The notes below the pieces were generated by a model, which saw only the letters and a program-made list of their open reading frames with translations, did not search any database and was not told the origin of the DNA. Shown here in pieces: positions 1 to 11,444 of a DNA stretch of 64,000 nucleotides. Both the position numbers and the translations under genes were made by a program. Every line of letters begins with the position of its first letter. Position 1 is the stretch's first letter. The DNA is from Cardinalis cardinalis (lineage: Eukaryota; Chordata; Aves; Passeriformes; Cardinalidae). Location: contig JACDOX010000016.1 in NCBI GenBank assembly GCA_014549065.1, forward strand, positions 6,931,757 through 6,995,756, read 5' to 3'.

Positions 1-779
1 ATTGTGTGTCTGTTGCAGAAATAAGTTTTTTCCCCTCCATTCCTAGAAAAGGAAAGCAAAAGATATCAAATTAGTAAAAATGCAGATTTACAGTTTTAAC
101 CACATAACAACATTCACATATTTACTGTCTACTCCTTCTTTAGGAAAAAACAAATCTGAGATACTGTTCAGAAGATTATGTGCTACTGCACTCTGCAAAT
201 TTGTTTCTTATCGTTGTTTGTCCTTTCCTCTTCTCCACAAGGTAAGTGGAATTCTGAATATATCCTCTGTTCTTACAAGGTGAAGAACAAAGAAAAAACA
301 CCTCATNCTAAGCAACAGCAAGTAAGGTTAATTGTAAAACCAAGAAGATGGAAGTTTTGGGTCCCAAAAGCAGCTTTAAACATTATTATTAATTTCTTTT
401 TAATTGTGAAATATTGCATAGATTGTTATGAGAAAGCCCAGTAGCATGAAGTTAATGGCCAGACACCAGAATCTCTGCGTCTGCATATAACCAGTCAACT
501 GAGTTAATGAAAACACTATGGATAGTGCATTTCCTTCCCCAGAAAAATAAACCTTTCCTTCCTCAGAAAAATAAACTTTTTTTAACCCCATGTCATATAT
601 TTGCAAGGCTACGTATGTCAAACTGAGACACTGAAGCAGCACCATAGCAAAACAGATCTGCAAAGTCAAAGTAACCTATCTGCCACCACTGCCCAATGAA
701 AGCCTCCCAGTAAGCCGCAGAAAGCAACATCAAAATACAGACCAGCGAGCCACGGGCCCTAATTTTACCCGTAAAACTT
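1..779. other. Non-coding AT-rich left edge
   Basis: No exon with convincing homology or splice context was seen on either strand. The short open frames here have no recognisable protein content. By synteny this could be intron or flank of a minus-strand gene whose CpG island lies at 780-1500. Confidence 0.5.
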
Positions 780-1500
780 CGATTTCCGCAGGCCGGGCCG
801 GGCCGGATGAGACGTCGATGCCGGAGTCCCGCGGCCGCCGCTCGCCAGCCCGGGCAGCGCGTCCCGCCCGGCTGCCCCCGCGACCCCGGGGGGCCCGGCC
901 GTGAGAGCCGCGCTCCGAGCGGGGCCGCCGCCGGGGCAGCAGCGGCCGGTCCTCGGCCGGAGGCCGGGCGGGAGCGGCGGCGCTGACAGCGGCGGGCCCG
1001 GGGAGCGGCCTGGCAGCACCGGGCCCGGGCTGACGGGCGGCCCCTCCGCCGCTCCCCGCTCGNTGAGCCGTGCTGAGCCCCCAGCGGGGCGAGAGGGGCA
1101 GCCGAGCCCGCGTTCCCCGCGTTACCTGCGCCGCGCTCCGGCCGCGGCCCCGCCGCCTCCCGCACCTCCGGACCCTCCGCACCGCCGCCGGAGGGCGCTG
1201 CCGGCGCTGCCCTCGGCTCTGCCCCGAGCGGCCTCGGGAACCTTCGGGCCGGGGCGGGGCCGGGCCGCGCTCCCGCCGCCGGCAGCAGCCCCGAGGCCGC
1301 GGGGCTCCGGACACCGCCTGGGACACACCGCCCGCACACCGCCCCCGCCTGCAGGAGGTGCCGAGCGTGCGGCCCCCACCACGCTCCAGCGCAGGCCGTG
1401 GGACGCCCCGGGTCCCGCACACGGGCCTTGCTGCGGCCTCGGCAATTCCCGCCGGGCTCCCCCGCGTCCCGGCGGCGGCAAAGCCCGGCACCTGCCCTAC
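780..1500 (-). promoter_or_regulatory. CpG island; possible promoter and non-coding first exon of a minus-strand gene off the left edge
   Basis: The stretch is extremely GC- and CpG-rich between AT-rich flanks, as at vertebrate promoters. On the minus strand there is a good splice donor (GCAG|GTAACG) with the exon ending at 1126, so a first exon reading leftward is possible. In human Xq24 the next genes beyond NKAP on this side include ZBTB33, which has a non-coding first exon and would point leftward here. That identity is inference only, because no coding sequence of it is in the window. Long open frames across the island on both strands are the usual effect of lacking A/T-rich stop codons. 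Confidence 0.4.
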
Positions 1501-4329
1501 GGCTGACCGTGTGGACACGGCCGTGCACACGCTATTTCCCGCCGAGTGTCATTTCCTTCCCGGGGGCATCGGCGCTGCTCTGCCAACGCTGACGCAGCCG
1601 GCACGTCCGCCCGGCACCGAGGGGCGCTCACACCCACACCTGAGCTCAAACCCAGCCCTGCTCCTGCCGCGGGAGCATTTGTTTGGAATCCTTTCCGCCA
1701 CAGGGACACGTGTTAGACTCTGCCAGCAGCTGTACACACATGCACGGCTTTGACAAAAAGTGCCTTTGACCAAAATGACTCAAATGCACATTCGACATGT
1801 GGCCACCAAAGTGACACAGCCACAGCGCGGCCTCTTGGAAACTCTTGATGTTCAGGAATGCTCGAAGAACACCAAGATCATAAAAGATATTTTGCATCTT
1901 TGGTTACTGATCTGTTCCTTTTTTTTTTTTTTCCCTATGCATTCTGTGGACTTGAACCACAGGGGTTCCTGATTTTTCTTAAGATTCCAAAACTTTGACA
2001 AGAACAAATGTCCTGTCAAGTTCAACGAAAAACGTAACAGGCCACAGCCACTGAGAGACATGACTGCAATCCTTCACCTCATAAATCAGCAATGAAATGG
2101 TCCTGCCCAGGTTTATGAGCAAGAAATACATAATAATCTTCCTTCTAGCAAGAATAANAATCTTTCTTCTAGCAAGAAAATCACCTGCCAGGCTCCCTGT
2201 ATTTGTATAGTTAGTAACAAAAGTTCCTTTTTGAAGTGAGCCTTCAAATTTTAAATGTTACAAAAGCAGTTTCTTTTGTAACATTTATTTATAGGTTTTA
2301 CCAGAGAGTCAATTGAATGAGGATAATAATAGAAAACACTCATCAGGGAAAACATAGGCTTTTCTTTCTCATATGACCCTTCAATTCTTTTCTCCTTTAA
2401 TACAGGTTATTCACAATTTTTAAACAGGAGGCTACATTAAATGAAAATATACTATAATTGTTTTAATATTTAATCCAGTGCTTTTTTTCTCCTCCAAAAA
2501 TGTGTGATGGCCCAAATTAAACAATTTCTTAGCCTTTCATCATCCAGCTTTAAGGACTTTTCTCTCACTGTCTCTTCCCATACTAAATAACTAACAGGAA
2601 AATTTANAGTCACAGATGAGCACTGACTTGGAAGGATCCCTGCTCCCGAGGCATCACCAGATCTCAAAAATCAGGTTTGAACCACTTATTCTGAGGCACA
2701 GAAACGCTGCCTGATTTAAAAGCTGCTGGGAGAGCTGCACCATCTCCTTGGCTTTTACCTTTCTCACAGCAGCTTTTCTCTATGGCAACTCCTTCTGTCA
2801 GACATAAAATCTGAACCCCTGTCACATTGCTGCAGNCAGGGCACAGATAATGCTCTCCCCAGCTCAGCAGGTTTGACTGAAGCTGCCACCCTCTTGCTGC
2901 ACCTCAAAGCTGAATTCCAATGTGCTTTCTTTTTGTCAGCATGCATCTCCTATTTTAAAGGCTGTTTTTTCCACTTTTATGTTTAGATAAGCCAAGAAAG
3001 TGTTTAGTGATTCAAGTCACATAAAACCTTACAATATAAATAACAATATAAAAGAACCATTTNATCTAAGATATTGACAATAAACATCTAGGATACAGAA
3101 CTACATGTGGTCTTTTTGGAACTGAAAAAATAAGAGAACTAATAGCAACTTTTATCTTAATGTATANAAGTGATCAGAAAAACTTTGGGATGGAGGCTCT
3201 GAAAATATGAAGTACAAATTTAAANAAATTTATGTGCAGGCTTTTGCCGGAAGACAAAAACTTATGCAACTCAGTAACAAGTTTTCAGTTAAGCAATTTG
3301 AGAAGCTCTTTTGTTTTTAAAAAATGCACTTTGTGAGAATAGAAAATTCTTTTAAAGAGCTGACAAATTTGAGAGACAAAGTAACATTCTTCATCATGAA
3401 AACATGTATTTTACAGTAAAGTAAATTAAATTTTATAAGCAGAATAGTTAAAGGTTTTCAATAAAATTGAAATTCAATATTATCCTACCTAAGACTACCT
3501 TTAAGGACAGAAATATTCTTCCACAGTGGGAATTTCAANTAAAATATCACTGCTTCTGAAAGACTCTAAAATACAAATTTCCACTGTTTATGCCTTGAAG
3601 AANTCTCTGAGAGTATTTCTCCTGCCAATCTCATTATATAAAGTCTCATATAACTGAATTAAGAGTGATCCTTTTTATTTGCATTAGTAGTTGTGGTAGA
3701 TGCTGTTATGTACTGCATGACATTATAACTTGTGCACTTCAAGTCACCTAACAATTTTAGCTAACATGGGTGCAGAGTGCTCCTGAGGCAGATGTTCTAG
3801 TCACCATTTAGCCAAATCCGAAATAATCNAAAATTAGTTTGCCAAAATAATCANAAGAAGGGAGAGACTGGGCTGTCCCCACGCAGACACAGGCGACAGT
3901 AACACCACACACATGGGCAATCTCTGGTAAATCTTTTCCCTCCCTGTTCTGCACGTGGTTCCTTGCACCCAAAAAAATACACAATTTAAATAGGCTTCTT
4001 CCATCTTACAGATTTTCTTATGCTGCTTATGGTAGGTTTGGGAGCTAAAATACTGCTTAATTTGTGAAAAAGANACTGGCATACCCTGACATAATTTCTA
4101 GACAGCATAAACCAGCATGGGTTTTTCAGGGTGGAGCAGCTGTCCAAAATGTGCCGTTTATCCAGAGCTGGCCAGACCCAGCCGTGTTACACTGCACTTC
4201 CAGAGCTGAGCACAAACTCGGGGTTTATTTGAAAAAGCTCCGTGGCAACGTGGTCAAACCTGAGGGGGAAGGGCGCTCACAGACGAGTGGGTGTCTTATC
4301 TGAATACATAATTTGTACCATCTTTATAC
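1501..4329. other. Intergenic, AT-rich; no gene seen
   Basis: No conserved coding exon, RNA gene or clear mobile element was recognised. A small direct duplication lies at 2135-2181. Several isolated N bases occur. Confidence 0.55.
2135..2181. repeat. Short tandem duplication (about 23 bp, two copies)
   Basis: Two adjacent near-identical units share the core CTTCTAGCAAGAA, at about 2135-2157 and 2159-2181. They differ by a base or two and one N. Confidence 0.6.
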
Positions 4330-4585
4330 ATAAAGGTTAAGGAAAAGACTTAAGATCATCAACTCCAACCGTGAACCCAGCGCCAGCACCACGTTCACTG
4401 TCAAACCGTGTCCTTAGGTGCCATCTCCACAGGGCTCTTTAACATTGCCGGGGATGTTGGCTCCACCACTTCGCCGGGCAGCCTATTCCTGTGCTTGATA
4501 ACCTTTCCCACTAAAAAATTTCCTCATACCCAACCTAAACGTCTCCTGATGCAACTCGGGGCCGTTTCCTCTCGCGCTGTCAGCG
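4330..4585 (-). mobile_element. CR1 LINE 3' fragment, antisense to the window
   Basis: The text runs from 'aagatcatcaactccaacc' through 'ggcagcctattcctgtgctt' to 'gccgtttcctctcgcgctgt'. This is the well-known 3' part of avian CR1 read on the complement. It is 5'-truncated, as most CR1 copies are. It abuts the GC-rich NKAP promoter directly, and its last bases merge into the CpG island. Confidence 0.85.
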
Positions 4586-5104
4586 TTGCCCGGAGCCGCC
4601 GCAGCGGAGCGGCGCCAGCGCCGTGTCAGGCCGCGCTGGGAGGCGCCGGGCGCCCGAACACCGAGGCCGGGCCTCGCCGGGCCGGGCCGTGTCAGGCGGC
4701 GCCGGGCCCGGGCAGGAAGGGGGAACCTCGCCGGGCACGGTGAGCTGTCCGCGGGGCGGTGCTGCTGTCTCTTATACATGGACAGCTCCCGGGGCCGCGG
4801 CCCCGCGCCGGTGCCCGCGGAGCGGGGCGGAGCCGGGCCCGCGCCGCCACCGCCCCCCGTCCGCGCCTCGCGCCCCGTCGGTGCCTCACCTTCCGCCGCC
4901 GCCGTGCGCGCGTCCATCGCTGCCGGGCGGCCGCCGCGGGGCACAAAAGAAGCCGCCGCCGCCACCGCCGCCGCCGCGTTGCCGGCCGGGCGGGTGGGGC
5001 GGTGACCCCGCGGGCGGGGCCGCCCCGCTCCCGCCCCGCTCCCGCCCCGCTCCCGCCCGGCCGGGAGGGCACCGGAAGCCGCCGGAAGCGCCTCCGCTTC
5101 CGCC
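4586..5104 (+). promoter_or_regulatory. NKAP: NKAP CpG-island promoter
   Basis: This very GC-rich stretch lies directly upstream of the NKAP start. It contains about three tandem copies of a GCTCCCGCCCC unit at 5021-5060 (Sp1/KLF-like) and two ETS-type CCGGAAG cores at 5072-5078 and 5082-5088, just before the ATG. No TATA box is evident, as expected for a housekeeping gene. A 14-base transposase-adapter-like string sits at 4765-4778 (see findings). Confidence 0.65.
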
Positions 5105-8100
5105 ATGGCGCCCGCGTCCCGCTCCCGCTCCCCGCCCGCCGCCAGCTCCGAACGCCGCGGCCGCCGCTCCCGCTCCCGGTCCCGCTCCCGCTCCCGCGAG
5201 CGCAATGGCCCGAGGCGCCTGAGCCACCGGCGGAGCCGCAGCCGCTCCCGCAGCCCCGGCGCGCCGCGCTCCTCCGCGCACCATGGGCATCACCACCACG
5301 GCAAATGGCCCGAGTACTACGAGAAGGAGAAGGAGGAGATCCTGCGGCAGAGGTGAGCGCGGGTCGGGCCTGCCCTGCCGGGCCCCGCTCCCGGGAGGGG
5401 CAGGTGCGGCCGGGCCTGGTTCTATACGGCCCCGTCACGGGCTCTCCGTGCGTTCCCCGCGGGCAGGGCCGCCCGGGGGGACGGGACGGAGCTCGGCTGG
5501 AAGGGGGTAACAGCAGCTACCGCCGATCCTCTGCAGTGCGCGGTGCTCTGCTGCCAGACTGCCCCTGCGAGCTTGCTCCTTGCTGCGAGTTGTTTCTTGT
5601 CCTTACTGCAGCTGATTCAGGCCGTTAGAAACACTGACGTNTAGGACTGAAAACGTTTGTGTGCTGGGTGTTGCAAACTAGGCATCAGTGATGGTGTTTT
5701 CCCTTACAGGAGACTCAATGAGAGAGAGAGAATTGGAGAACTGGGGGCACCTGAAGTCTGGGGGCTGTCACCAAAAGTTCCTGACCCAGAGTAAGGCATA
5801 TTCTTTCTTCATGTTTTTTATAATATTAATTAGATATCAGTTCAGTTTATAANAATGTTTTATCTTTGTGTTAGTCATGGTGTCACAATACTTATTGTAT
5901 CAGTTCCTTTCTGAAGCAANATAATGAGATTAGTATTTTTTCAACCAAATAATTCCAACATACCAATTATGCAGTATGTGATTTATTGTAGATCAGGTGA
6001 CTGTTGTGTTGTGGCTCTGATAGCAGTTCCCAGGCTAAATTAGCTCTTTAATATTTTACTCCCTTGCAAGNATTGACTCAAAATGTCTTTGGCCATATGT
6101 ATACCTTTGATCTTGAGTACAACAAAACAGATTTTAAGTAGCAAACTGTTATTTTATTCAGTTCCGATGAGCACACACCGGTAGAAGATGAAGAGGCAAA
6201 ATCTAAGAGTAGTTCTTCGGATTCCAGCTCAGAAGGTATTTTGTTTGGCTTGCACAGCTTTTTTGAAAATGGGAGGCTACTGTGGTTTAGAATCTGCTGC
6301 TGCTGCTGCTGCTGCTTGCAGGAGGTTCCCTGGCTTAGATGGGTAGAAGTGGCTGGGGTGGGCTCCAGCTCAAAGGAGAGCGTTGCTTTGGGAAGATTAG
6401 GGAATATATATGGAACTAGATGCTCTTTGTTCTCTAATGTTATGTTTAAAAATATTCCAGAGGAAAAGAAGAAAAAGAAGAAGAAAAAACAAAAGAAAAA
6501 ACGTAAAGCATCCAAAAGAAAGCGCAGGAAACATTCTGAGGACAGCGACAGTGACTCAGAGTCTGAGCAGAACTCCAGTGGTAAGACAAGAGGGTTTCAG
6601 CTTGCAGTCTGGCCTCAGGAAAGGGGACTTCTGAATTTAGTATCCACTGGGCCTCTCATGCCAGAGATCTGTTTGATATGTTCNCATACAACCAGTACTG
6701 CAGGGAGCTTTCTACTCACGCTTTCCCAGTATAAACATGTCCCATTGGGGGTGTACTGGGGCANTCTGGTGGAGGCAGTCAGTGCTGGGAATGGGCTCAG
6801 GGTTAGGNCAGTGGTTAGCTTAATTGGTGGGGGTAGTGGTTAGTGTAATTCTTAGCAGTAGGGTTAGGGGAGTGGTTAGGCTTAGGGTTGAGAGAGTAAA
6901 AGGAACCTATGGCTCCAAGAGCACTGGGACTGGAAAAGGCATGCCAAGGCAATCCCAGCAAGGCCCCAGCATTGCTGTTCCTACATCTTTCTGACCTGGA
7001 AAACCCATATTATTGAGTTTGGGTTAGGGCTAGGGCTTAGGGTTAGGGTTAGGGTTGAGAGAGTCAAAGAGCCCACAGATCCATGAATACTGGGGCTGTA
7101 AAAGGCATGATATGTTATTCACAGGGCACTAAGCTACTTAGTTATAATTAATAATTTCTTTTTGATAATGTGTACATTTTCTTTTTTCAGATGAAGATAA
7201 AAAGAAAAGCAAGAAGAGGAAAAAGAAGAACAAAAAGTAAGAGTTGTGGTTGCTGTGTCATTTTGGCTGCTGTTGGCTGGAGGGCAGCTCAATTTTCTTC
7301 AGGGAGGGAGCCTGAGGACCTTGGCTCATTTGCAAGAGCTGGCAAATAATATTAATTTGATGGATTTTATTTAAATCTACACAATTGTGCAGCACAAACA
7401 ACTCCCTGTAGAGCCACTTTCTAACACTATGAAAGTCAAAACAGTACATATATATTGTCTTGGCTTTTCTTACATACAAAGTGTTTTGTATGAAACAGCA
7501 GACAACCATTCTTCCTATAGGTGGAAGTTNCCTTGAGAAAGCTAATTATTTGAGTATTATTCCAAGCACCTTCTTTAATCTTAAATTTTGGTAAATAGCA
7601 TGTCTGTCTGGCTTTATCACAGGAAGAAATATAAGAAGAAGAAAGCTAAGAAGAGCAGGAAGGAATCCAGTGATTCAAGCAGNGAAGACTCCGATGATGA
7701 AATGCTTCAAGGGGATGATCTCTGGATAGAGAGGTCAAGTAGGTTCACCTGACTTTAAACTTGGGTGGAAACTTCTTGATGTCCTTTTTGTGAATTTGTT
7801 NTTAGGTGTTGCTGACCTGTGTAACGCTTCTGATAACAAAGAACAATGGACACAAGATTAATCTTCTGCATTATTTGATTGTTGCAGAAAATACTGAAGC
7901 TGATAGTTTGATTGGACCAGAGGCTCCCAAAACTCACGCATCCCAGGATGATAGGCCTTTGAAGTGAGTAGCCAGCTCTAATGGTACTTTGATCAAATCA
8001 AGTAAATCAAGTGTGAAAGTTACTGTTAAAAAGGGCTGTTGCAACAATAATGCATGCAGAGGGAGAAATGCTGTGCCAGAAACTCACAGACAGAAGTTCT

Positions 8101-10022
8101 AGTGGTGCTAGGCTTTCCCCTGGCCTGAACTTGGGTAGAAGAGTCTGGTTTGTGCTTTTTAGNCTTGATTCCTAGAAAAATCAATTGTGTCTTTATGCCA
8201 AAGATCTGCAGTATTGTGACTTTGTAGTGTCATCAGAATGAACTCAGCTGATAACGTAAGATATTGTTGCTAGTGTTGCCATAAGGAAGAAACAGGCCAA
8301 TATGTGGGAAAGAATAAGAAAGTGTTTAAAAATGCAGCTGTATATAGTAGTGAAGAGGGAAATTGGATGTTTAGCTCAGGCTCTCTCTATCTGAAGCTAC
8401 TGACATCACCACTTTTGTTTTTTAGCTATGGCCATGCCCTCCTGCCCGGGGAAGGTGCAGCCATGGCAGAGTACGTCAAAGCAGGGAAGCGCATTCCCCG
8501 CAGAGGAGAAATCGGCTTGACCAGTGAAGAGATCGCTTCGTTTGAGAGCTCTGGTTATGTCATGAGTGGCAGCAGGTATGGGTTTGATGATGGCAATGGT
8601 TCAGTGGAATTTTCAAGAACTGCTTTCTCTGCTGGCTGAACAGAAGACTGCTTTCAAGTTCTTGCAAGCATGGAGGTGAAGGTGTTCTGCTTGCAATAAT
8701 CTATGCTAAGCTCCCCATTGCTAGGGATGGATAGTGAGTTTTTCAAGGACACTTTCTCCTCAAGAGCAAAAGTTCTTCACAGGCAATACTCATCTAATTA
8801 TTTCAAATTAAGAAGTGCTTGTGTCAGGTGGCTCAAGGGTGGTCTGTTTGGACAGCCCTGGGGATGTGCTGGCCCTTCAGCAGGAGACAGATCAATGTGT
8901 GAGAGGTTGGCTGCACTTTTTTCTCTATGACCAGCAGGAATCTCACTTAAATTTTGGCGAGCCAGCAGCTGACATCTGGGGGTAGGGGAGGCTTCTGGCT
9001 GAGTGCCTGAAAACAGACATCCCCAGAAGTCAGTTCCTTGCTCTGTCACACTCCTTCCTGGGAAGGTTAGTGTGCAGTTTGGATTATCTAGTTTAGATAC
9101 CTGTTTTGCCAGTTGGCAGGATCAGCACAAAAGATTTAGNTACCAACTTTAAGGACTAAGTATAATTTGCTACAGTGCAAAACTGCAAAGAATTACAAAG
9201 GATAANCTAAGTAATGCACCTAATCATTACTGCAAAAGATTGCCTAGAGTGATTAAGAAAGATACATCACCAGTTACCCTAATACTTTACCATCATCCAG
9301 ATCTGCACATGAGCTGGGAGCCCCAGTCACAGCAAAGGATTGGAGAACCATTNCTGGGAATTCCTACGTGGTGTGTTCACCTGTAGACGAGGCCTCCATC
9401 TTTACTGTGGGAGGGCTCAGCTATTAGACTGTAGAATAAACAAGCTTACACAGCTTCTAGTGCAGGAACATTTGGTTCCATCCTCCTCTTGGGTTCCACC
9501 CAAAGCCTGCAGGACTCGAGGAGGAATCAAGGGAGCTGGCTTTGATCACATACCTTCAAACAAGGCCAGATGTCTGATTTCATGCCTTTGTCTGCCTTCT
9601 AAATGCAGAAAGACAAGTNTATTCTTATCACACTACATATTTCACTAGTTATCATGGATATTACTATAGTGAGTGGATACAAATATAACATTTTGTTGGA
9701 AGGTTCATCTAGAGGACAACTTTGGCTCAGGACCTGTTACTTCAGTACCTTTATTTAAAGCCCTTGAACACATTCAGGGCTGTTGATGCCTGGAAGCTGT
9801 GCCAGGGCACTGATGCTGATGCTGATGTTCCACTGTTCCCCCCACAGACACCGGCGCATGGAAGCTGTGCGGCTGCGGAAAGAGAACCAGATCTACAGCG
9901 CAGATGAAAAGAGAGCTCTGGCATCCTTCAACCAGGAGGAGAGGAGGAAACGAGAGAATAAGATCCTTGCAAGCTTTCGAGAGATGGTCTACAGAAAGAC
10001 TAAAGGCAAAGAGGAAAAATAN
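5105..10022 (+). CDS. NKAP: NKAP: NF-kappa-B-activating protein, nine coding exons
   Basis: NKAP is a nuclear RS-rich protein; family knowledge links it to spliceosomes, RNA and HDAC3/Notch repression. Exons by splice sites and unbroken phase: 5105-5352, 5710-5790, 6162-6235, 6461-6580, 7191-7236, 7623-7738, 7888-7963, 8426-8575, 9848-10022, giving 361 residues. The start ATG has a good context (GCCATGG). The N-terminus is an SR/RS tract, followed by a histidine cluster and then the conserved ERERIGELGAPEVWGLSP. The middle exons are Lys-rich and Ser/Asp-rich. The C-terminus (exons 7-9), from LIGPEAPK through YGHALLPGEGAAMAEYVKAG to MVYRKTKGK, is the highly conserved NKAP C-terminal domain. 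It is shorter than the human protein (415), mainly in the N-terminal RS region. The stop codon reads TAN because of an ambiguous base, and one codon in exon 6 also has an N. Confidence 0.95.
6294..6315 (+). repeat. Short CTG triplet run in NKAP intron 3
   Basis: About seven pure CTG units lie between NKAP exons 3 and 4. It is non-coding in the NKAP transcript, and the copy number is modest. Confidence 0.85.
6797..7109 (+). repeat. Degenerate interstitial telomeric repeat with duplicated spacer, NKAP intron 4
   Basis: Imperfect TTAGGG-type units occur at 6797-6890. A purer block, (GGGTTA/GGGCTA)n of about six units, lies at 7021-7056. Each block is followed by a related sequence beginning TTAGGGTTGAGAGAGT and ending AAAAGGCATG (about 6883-6943 and 7049-7109). 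The unit repeats with a period near 166 bp. The repeat lies wholly inside an intron, between coding exons 4 and 5. Confidence 0.8.
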
Positions 10023-10380
10023 TGCTTCATTTGAGCTGTACACCATAGCTTGCAGTGTGTGGCAGCTAGCGCAGTCCAGCTGTGATTTGAAGAAAGCTGC
10101 AGGTGCTGCAGCACCTTTCACCCAACAGGGCCAAGCTCAAGAGTGGATTACTTGTGTCAAGGAAACAGAGTTATTTTCATCAGATTTTCTTGGATGGTTT
10201 GTTTACCATCTACAAGGAATCCCTCTAAAAGGAAAGGCTACAAGGCAGGAACAGGTGGGGAAGATTAGAGGTGTCTTTGTTCTGCACTCGCTTTGAATCT
10301 GACAAGCCAAAGGATCCCATGGGAAGGTTTTTTTACCTAANGTCAATAAGTGTGATTTTTTTATTCCATTTATTTTTATT

Positions 10381-10425
10381 AATCATAGGATCATTTAGCT
10401 TGGGAAAGACCTTTAACAAGCTACT
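10381..10425 (-). mobile_element. Tiny CR1 3'-end fragment in the NKAP 3' UTR
   Basis: The text 'atcataggatcatttagctt' followed by 'gggaaagacctttaa' resembles the antisense CR1 terminus. It is too short for subfamily assignment and could be chance similarity. Confidence 0.4.
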
Positions 10426-11141
10426 AGCACCAGTAGCAAAAACGAAGGAACTCCTGCGTTTCTGTTTTAAGATCCAGGACAGTCCACTATTTTTTCACAA
10501 GTCTTTTAAATTTAGGTTTTTCCTCAAAACAGTTGAGTTTGGTTTGTGATTCAAACCAGACATGTACATATGTGTAAATTTCATTTGTAATTTAATACAG
10601 ATGGGCTTCAGTTACTTCAGAGCAAGCAGATGGCAACTGAGGTGTAAAGTAACAGCAGTAGGAGGGTCTGATATTCAATCACTGAAATACATGGAGAAGA
10701 ACTGAGTTGCTTGCTTCTTTTTCTCCTATGTTATACATAGGCATCAGTGCAGTGGGGTGCAGTGATTGGAACCCCTGGATGTNCACAGGTGGGAACAAGG
10801 ATGTATCTTTCAATTTATTTGAAATGTTTTCGTTTATGGAAGTGTTCTAGATTAAACCCTTGTTTTAACTCCTGTAGTATTTTACTTTGATCTGTTTCAG
10901 CAGTATTACATGGCTTGCTTTAAACTCTGTGCTTGGAGGCTTTGCTCAGGCAGTGCTTATGTGGTGGTTATCTTTGATTCAACTGCNTATTTCCAAACAT
11001 CTCTCCTGGAACTTCTTTTTCTCAAATGTTTTTAAAACAAAATGGTTTTGAGAGATGGGTTGTTTCTTTTTTGTTCTCCTAATTTATTTTTTTTTCCTCC
11101 AAGTATAGCAACAGAGATGTCTTGTATATTTGTATAAAGAA

Positions 11142-11147
11142 AATAAA
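11142..11147 (+). terminator. NKAP: NKAP polyadenylation signal AATAAA
   Basis: A canonical AATAAA follows about 1.1 kb of AT-rich 3' UTR after the NKAP stop. It faces the AKAP14 signal on the other strand about 250 bp further on, so the two genes converge tail to tail. Confidence 0.7.
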
Positions 11148-11395
11148 AGTCCTAAAGTCCTATAATGTTTTCCCTGGAGTTCCACNGACCTGGCGTTCAC
11201 AAACAGCAAATCCTGCCCAGGTACCTCTTCCCATTCACACTCTGGAACCTGGTTCCATCCTGCTGTCCCCACCTGCCTGGGACTGTCACACACAGCTGCC
11301 ATGGCAGGGCATAGCTCATTTTCCACAGGTTCAGTGCTTCTTATCTATCCACAAAGTAGAAATGCTGCTAAGGAAGAGCTTTTTTTCCCATCATC

Positions 11396-11401
11396 TTTAT
11401 T
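11396..11401 (-). terminator. AKAP14: AKAP14 polyadenylation signal (TTTATT on plus strand)
   Basis: On the minus strand AATAAA lies about 45 bases past the AKAP14 stop, so the 3' UTR would be very short. No competing signal was seen closer. Confidence 0.6.
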
Positions 11402-11444
11402 TGGTTCTCCACAACAGAGGACTGGTAATGGTGAATTGGAGCTG

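Noticed and set aside
593..1530. Long Arg/Pro/Gly/Ala-rich open frames on both strands at 593-1753
   Set aside because: They overlap each other in several frames over a CpG island; low-stop composition explains them, and no conserved domain is visible.
4483..5628. Large open frames (199-289 codons) on both strands around the NKAP start
   Set aside because: Shadows of the GC-rich island and NKAP exon 1; the true NKAP frame starts at 5105 and splices at 5352.
6294..6315. CTG triplet run as a disease-type coding expansion
   Set aside because: Only about seven units, and it lies in an intron of NKAP.
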